From JAABVD01 sp965204545 (GTDB lineage: Bacteria > Verrucomicrobiota > Verrucomicrobiia > Opitutales > UBA2995): a stretch of 64,000 bases of DNA. The stretch spans positions 1,798,001 through 1,862,000 of the forward strand of contig CBDBFA010000003.1 in the NCBI GenBank assembly GCA_965204545.1, in the 5' to 3' direction. This document shows, piece by piece, positions 60,900 to 64,000 of this stretch. Under the pieces are notes generated by a model. It was not told the DNA's origin and made no database searches. It worked only from the letters and a program-made list of their open reading frames with translations. Both the position numbers and the translations under genes were made by a program. Every line of letters starts with the position of its first letter. Position 1 is the first letter of the stretch.

Positions 60900-63094
60900 T
60901 TAGATCGACAACTTACCTAGCAAAGCCGATTACTGAAGAAAGGGAACAGACCCTTCGGGCGCTTGAGGATGCTCGGCCACTATATATTCTGCCAGCTGAT
61001 CCACTCGCAGAAGAAGTCCTGATTCCCGGATTCCAAGTGGCTCAAAGTGTACAATGCATGGTGGGTTTCTTTTCAAGCGAAGTGTTGGCGTCCCTTGCAC
61101 CCGGTCTGGCAACCTATATCTTAGGTAGAGAGAACTCCTTCCGGCTAATTATCAGTCCTCTTCTCAGGGACGAAGACCGGACTGCTATTGAGATCGGTCT
61201 AAAGTCTGCGGAAGAAGTAACCGATAAGATTCTGGAAGAATTAATTGTCACGGAAGACCTACTCCAAAGGCATACGCTAAAGTGCCTTTCCTGGTTACTG
61301 CGAGAAAACAGAATCGAGATAAAGGTTGCCTTGATGGAAGACGCCCTTTTTCATCCAAAAGTTTGGCTGTTCGAGAGCCAAGGTGACGTCATTGCGGCGC
61401 ATGGATCAAGCAACGTAACTTACGCCGGAATTCGGAAGAATATCGAACAAATTGCCATTTCCAAATCATGGCAGGATCCGAATCAATACTACATTACCGA
61501 CAAGCTTTGCTACGAATTCAGCCGACTTTGGGAAAACAAAGACGACAACTGCTTTGTTATCCCTATGCCTGAGGCGGTCCGGCAACGCCTAGTACGAACC
61601 TACAATTCTGAAGTGCCACCGACCGAAGATGAGCTAAGGGTCCTGTACAATAGGGCGATAAGTGTTTCGGAGAAGCTGGAACCCTACGACTTGTCCCCTA
61701 GGCAAAACAAAGGATTCACAATACCTGACTGGCTACGATACGAAGACGGTCCATACCAACACCAAGGCAAGGCTGTATCAGCCTGGTGCGATCGCAGTTA
61801 TCACGGTGTACTGGAAATGGCGACAGGTTCTGGAAAGACAATCACGGCCATGATATGTGGGCACAGGCTTTATAAGACTCACAAACCACTGCTGATTGTC
61901 GTCTCAGCTCCTTATGTTCCCTTGATTGAGCAGTGGTGTGATGAAATTGTGAAGTTTGGACTGAATCCTGTAAATTTGACACGTGCCAGAGGCCCAGCGA
62001 AGCGTGCTAGCTTTCTGCAAAGGCTGAAACGGCGTCTGCGCATGGGTTTGTCGGATGTCGAAGTGGTAGTCGTCAGTCACGACACACTCTGTACCCCCGA
62101 ATTTTTCGGTGCTATTGAAGGGTTTGACTGTACGCGCCTCCTTGTCGCAGATGAAGCGCATAATTTGGGCCGACCATCCTTTATTAACGATCCACCGGCA
62201 TTCTTTGAGTATCGCCTTGGCCTATCGGCTACACCAATACGTCAGTACGACGAAGAAGGAACCGAAGCTTTATTCGAGTTCTTTGGACCCGTGGCTTTCC
62301 GCTTTCCACTTGAGGAAGCGATTGGTCGCTGCCTCGTTGAATATGATTACTACCTCCATCCCGTGTATCTAACTGATAGCGAGATGGATGCATGGTTTAA
62401 TCTGACGGAAAAGATAAAACGAACCATGTGGCGTATAAGAAAAAATAAATGGAAAAGCAAAAAATACGGGGACCCGCACGAATACCTTTCCAAATTACTT
62501 CGCGACCGCCGCGCGTTGCTGGAAACGGCGTCGTGTAAGGTTTCTGCTCTGAAAGCTCTTCTCGATGAAGAGAATCTTGGCAACCTACGACACACACTAA
62601 TCTATACCTCCGATAAAGGTCCGGATCAGTTAAAAAATGTGAACCGACTGCTAAATGACAGGAATATCCTGTTTCATCAACTCACTGCCGAAGAAACGGC
62701 AAACCGCGATAAAACGAAACGGATCATCAAATCGTTCCAAGAAGGCGAGATACAGGTCTTGACAGCGAAACGGGTCCTCGACGAAGGGGTGAATATTCCA
62801 CAGATTTGCAAGGCATTTATCCTCGCCAGTACCACAGTCGAACGGCAATGGGTGCAAAGGCGTGGCCGACTACTCCGTACATGCAGAACTATTGGCAAAA
62901 CTCACAGCGTTATCCACGACTTGCTGGCTCTGCCGCCGGGCATAGAAAAGGAAGGGATCGATCCGGATGTACGGGCACTCGTGGGACCAGAACTACACAG
63001 GGCTCTGGAATTTGCAAAGTTGGCGAGAAATGCAGGCAGGCCAGACGGACCACTTGCAATGATCGACAAATTGGTTGCCGCCGCGTACCTTTAA
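60896..63094 (+). CDS. sspF: PLD-like/DEAH helicase, SspF position
   Basis: A 732-residue protein combining a phospholipase-D-like N-terminal domain (LFHPKVWLFE with HxK at 153-155, then GSSN at 170-173) and a superfamily 2 helicase. Motifs are ATGSGKT (310-316), DEAH (419-422), LSATP (about 444) and QRRGRLLR (about 654). It is encoded directly after sspD with an ATGA overlap. In SspABCD-SspFGH systems the FGH genes damage unmodified phage DNA and suppress phage replication. Only one HxK is seen, so the PLD domain may work as a dimer or be non-catalytic. Assignment to SspF rests on position and architecture. Confidence 0.78.
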   Translation: MIRSTTYLAKPITEEREQTLRALEDARPLYILPADPLAEEVLIPGFQVAQSVQCMVGFFSSEVLASLAPGLATYILGRENSFRLIISPLLRDEDRTAIEIGLKSAEEVTDKILEELIVTEDLLQRHTLKCLSWLLRENRIEIKVALMEDALFHPKVWLFESQGDVIAAHGSSNVTYAGIRKNIEQIAISKSWQDPNQYYITDKLCYEFSRLWENKDDNCFVIPMPEAVRQRLVRTYNSEVPPTEDELRVLYNRAISVSEKLEPYDLSPRQNKGFTIPDWLRYEDGPYQHQGKAVSAWCDRSYHGVLEMATGSGKTITAMICGHRLYKTHKPLLIVVSAPYVPLIEQWCDEIVKFGLNPVNLTRARGPAKRASFLQRLKRRLRMGLSDVEVVVVSHDTLCTPEFFGAIEGFDCTRLLVADEAHNLGRPSFINDPPAFFEYRLGLSATPIRQYDEEGTEALFEFFGPVAFRFPLEEAIGRCLVEYDYYLHPVYLTDSEMDAWFNLTEKIKRTMWRIRKNKWKSKKYGDPHEYLSKLLRDRRALLETASCKVSALKALLDEENLGNLRHTLIYTSDKGPDQLKNVNRLLNDRNILFHQLTAEETANRDKTKRIIKSFQEGEIQVLTAKRVLDEGVNIPQICKAFILASTTVERQWVQRRGRLLRTCRTIGKTHSVIHDLLALPPGIEKEGIDPDVRALVGPELHRALEFAKLARNAGRPDGPLAMIDKLVAAAYL

Positions 63095-63109
63095 CGGGAG
63101 GGGAAATAG

Positions 63110-63355
63110 ATGCCACTGAACGAAAAAAAGATAATCTCAATCATCAGTATGGAATTTGCTGGCATAGAGGAACGATGCGAAGGGTACCGAGACGAGATTA
63201 TCCAAGTGGTGTCGGATATTCTGCTGTATGAGCGTGGCCACCGAGTGTCCAAAACCAATATTCAAATTAAAATCAATGACAAGTGCAACGCTGCGGGGCG
63301 GTTCCTCGCAATTAAACGCGGTCAAGCAACCAGTTCTGAGGATCCGATATCATGA
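63110..63355 (+). CDS. sspG: Small protein, SspG position
   Basis: An 81-residue protein (MPLNEKKIISIISMEFAGIE ... KRGQATSSEDPIS) with no recognisable catalytic motif. A good ribosome binding site (GGGAGGGG, six bases before ATG) precedes it. Its stop overlaps the start of the SMC-like gene (ATGA), which ties it to the operon. By position it corresponds to SspG; similarity to known SspG could not be judged from sequence alone. Confidence 0.65.
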   Translation: MPLNEKKIISIISMEFAGIEERCEGYRDEIIQVVSDILLYERGHRVSKTNIQIKINDKCNAAGRFLAIKRGQATSSEDPIS

Positions 63356-64000
63356 AGATTCTCCGGGCCAATTTTGAAAACTTCCGGCTACTCCGGGACC
63401 TTGAGCTAGAGTTCTCAAGCAAGCCTAAAGCAAATCTCACGGTCATCCGCGCCGCCAACGAGTCGGGAAAGACGACGATCCTTCACGGCTTGCAATGGGC
63501 ACTCTACGGAGATAGGGCACTCCCTGGCAAAGGCAAAAACTTTCGCCTGCATCCCATTGATTGGAGTACCAGTGAAGGCAAGCGAGTCCCGATTACAGCC
63601 ACGGTGGAATTTGAGTTGACGACACATCGCCGCACCTCGGGAAAAATACGTGAAACAAGGCGTCGCTATCGCCTCGTCCGGTCAACATTCGAGGATGTTG
63701 ATAGTAAGACCCCTCGATCCGCCCCGACGGTGAGGCTGTACGCCCTGAACAGGAATGGCGCCAGCCCAATCAACGCCCCGGAGGCTCTTATCAACGATGA
63801 ACTTCCGCCGGAGCTTCGTGAGGTATTCTTTACTGACGGCGACCGGGCACTGAGCTTTATTGAGGCGGATATCGCCCGATCAACCAAGCGCGAGCGCGTT
63901 CAACAGGCTATACGTTCTCTTCTCGGGCTCGGCGTGATTGAGGATGCTATCTATCATGTGGAGATATCTAAGAGAGAAGTAAATAAGAAGGCACAACAGG
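63352..64000 (+). CDS. sspH: SMC/DndD-like ATPase, SspH position, truncated by the window end
   Basis: The frame is open to the last base (216 codons visible). It starts MKILRANFENFRLLRDLELE and has a Rad50/SMC-type Walker A, AANESGKTTILHGLQWALYG, near residues 34-53, as in DndD. The following part (PPELREVFFTDGDRALSFIE, RVQQAIRSLLGLGVIEDAIY) matches the DndD/SMC N-terminal lobe, after which a coiled coil begins. It is the last visible gene of the Ssp operon. The C-terminal half, including Walker B, lies outside the window. DndD-like proteins act in modification or restriction; by position this is SspH. Confidence 0.82.
   Translation, partial: MKILRANFENFRLLRDLELEFSSKPKANLTVIRAANESGKTTILHGLQWALYGDRALPGKGKNFRLHPIDWSTSEGKRVPITATVEFELTTHRRTSGKIRETRRRYRLVRSTFEDVDSKTPRSAPTVRLYALNRNGASPINAPEALINDELPPELREVFFTDGDRALSFIEADIARSTKRERVQQAIRSLLGLGVIEDAIYHVEISKREVNKKAQQ

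Noticed and set aside
54425..64000. Classical DndABCDE system
   Set aside because: The DUF4007 gene in first position, the large ATPase, the short PP-loop protein and the absence of DndB and DndE fit SspABCD-SspFGH better.
1..64000. tRNA, rRNA, tmRNA or riboswitch genes
   Set aside because: Scanned by eye for cloverleaf-type and conserved rRNA segments without a convincing hit; a dedicated covariance search was not possible.

Overview
The window looks like about 64 kb of chromosome from a Gram-negative, probably marine member of the Verrucomicrobiota (Opitutae-like). This is inferred from TonB-dependent receptors, outer-membrane barrels, a secreted sulfatase, a BNR-type beta-propeller, a BspA-like leucine-rich-repeat protein with a C-terminal domain of a kind I associate with that phylum, and the near absence of Shine-Dalgarno sites. 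No rRNA, tRNA or CRISPR array was recognised.

Layout. 1-18.5 kb is mainly housekeeping: a partial cyclophilin with an internal duplicated insert, a BNR propeller protein, a DUF4203 membrane protein, transketolase, a secreted nuclease, the topoisomerase IV pair parE-parC, an imelysin/di-heme oxidoreductase pair, an FMN reductase, a 2-hydroxyacid dehydrogenase, MsrA, ThpR and ArsC. 18.5-31 kb is cell-envelope: two TonB-dependent receptors, two outer-membrane barrels, a sulfatase, and a periplasmic ankyrin/TonB fusion. 31-52 kb is accessory: a Fic protein behind a 41-bp tandem repeat, a small-gene cassette with an in-frame TGA, four toxin-antitoxin-like pairs or remnants, an LRR gene split by an intact IS3-type element, an S9 peptidase, a retropepsin-like protease pair, a minus-strand cassette (exonuclease-BRCT, channel-like protein, Gp37/Gp68 protein) and an HNH nuclease. 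53-64 kb is a defence locus.

The defence locus reads as a single-strand DNA phosphorothioation system of the SspABCD-SspFGH type. A cysteine desulfurase (SspA) is divergent from an overlapping operon: DUF4007 protein (SspB), large P-loop ATPase (SspC), PAPS-reductase-like ATP pyrophosphatase (SspD), PLD/DEAH helicase (SspF), small SspG-position protein, and an SMC/DndD-like ATPase (SspH) cut by the window end. Next to it is an unusual fusion of a voltage-gated ion channel with an altered selectivity filter to a Schlafen-type AlbA_2 domain, preceded by two copies of a TTAATCGATTAA palindrome. A 25-bp perfect inverted repeat sits between the sspA promoter and its start codon.

The other striking property is intergenic repeat load. 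A 100-bp palindromic element is present five times and supplies the last residues (KGSNAKC) and stop codon of four unrelated proteins. A second element with terminal inverted repeats is nested in one copy and flanked by a 6-bp duplication. A hairpin family shows compensatory base changes. Most gaps longer than 300 bp are mosaics of these and simpler dispersed repeats.
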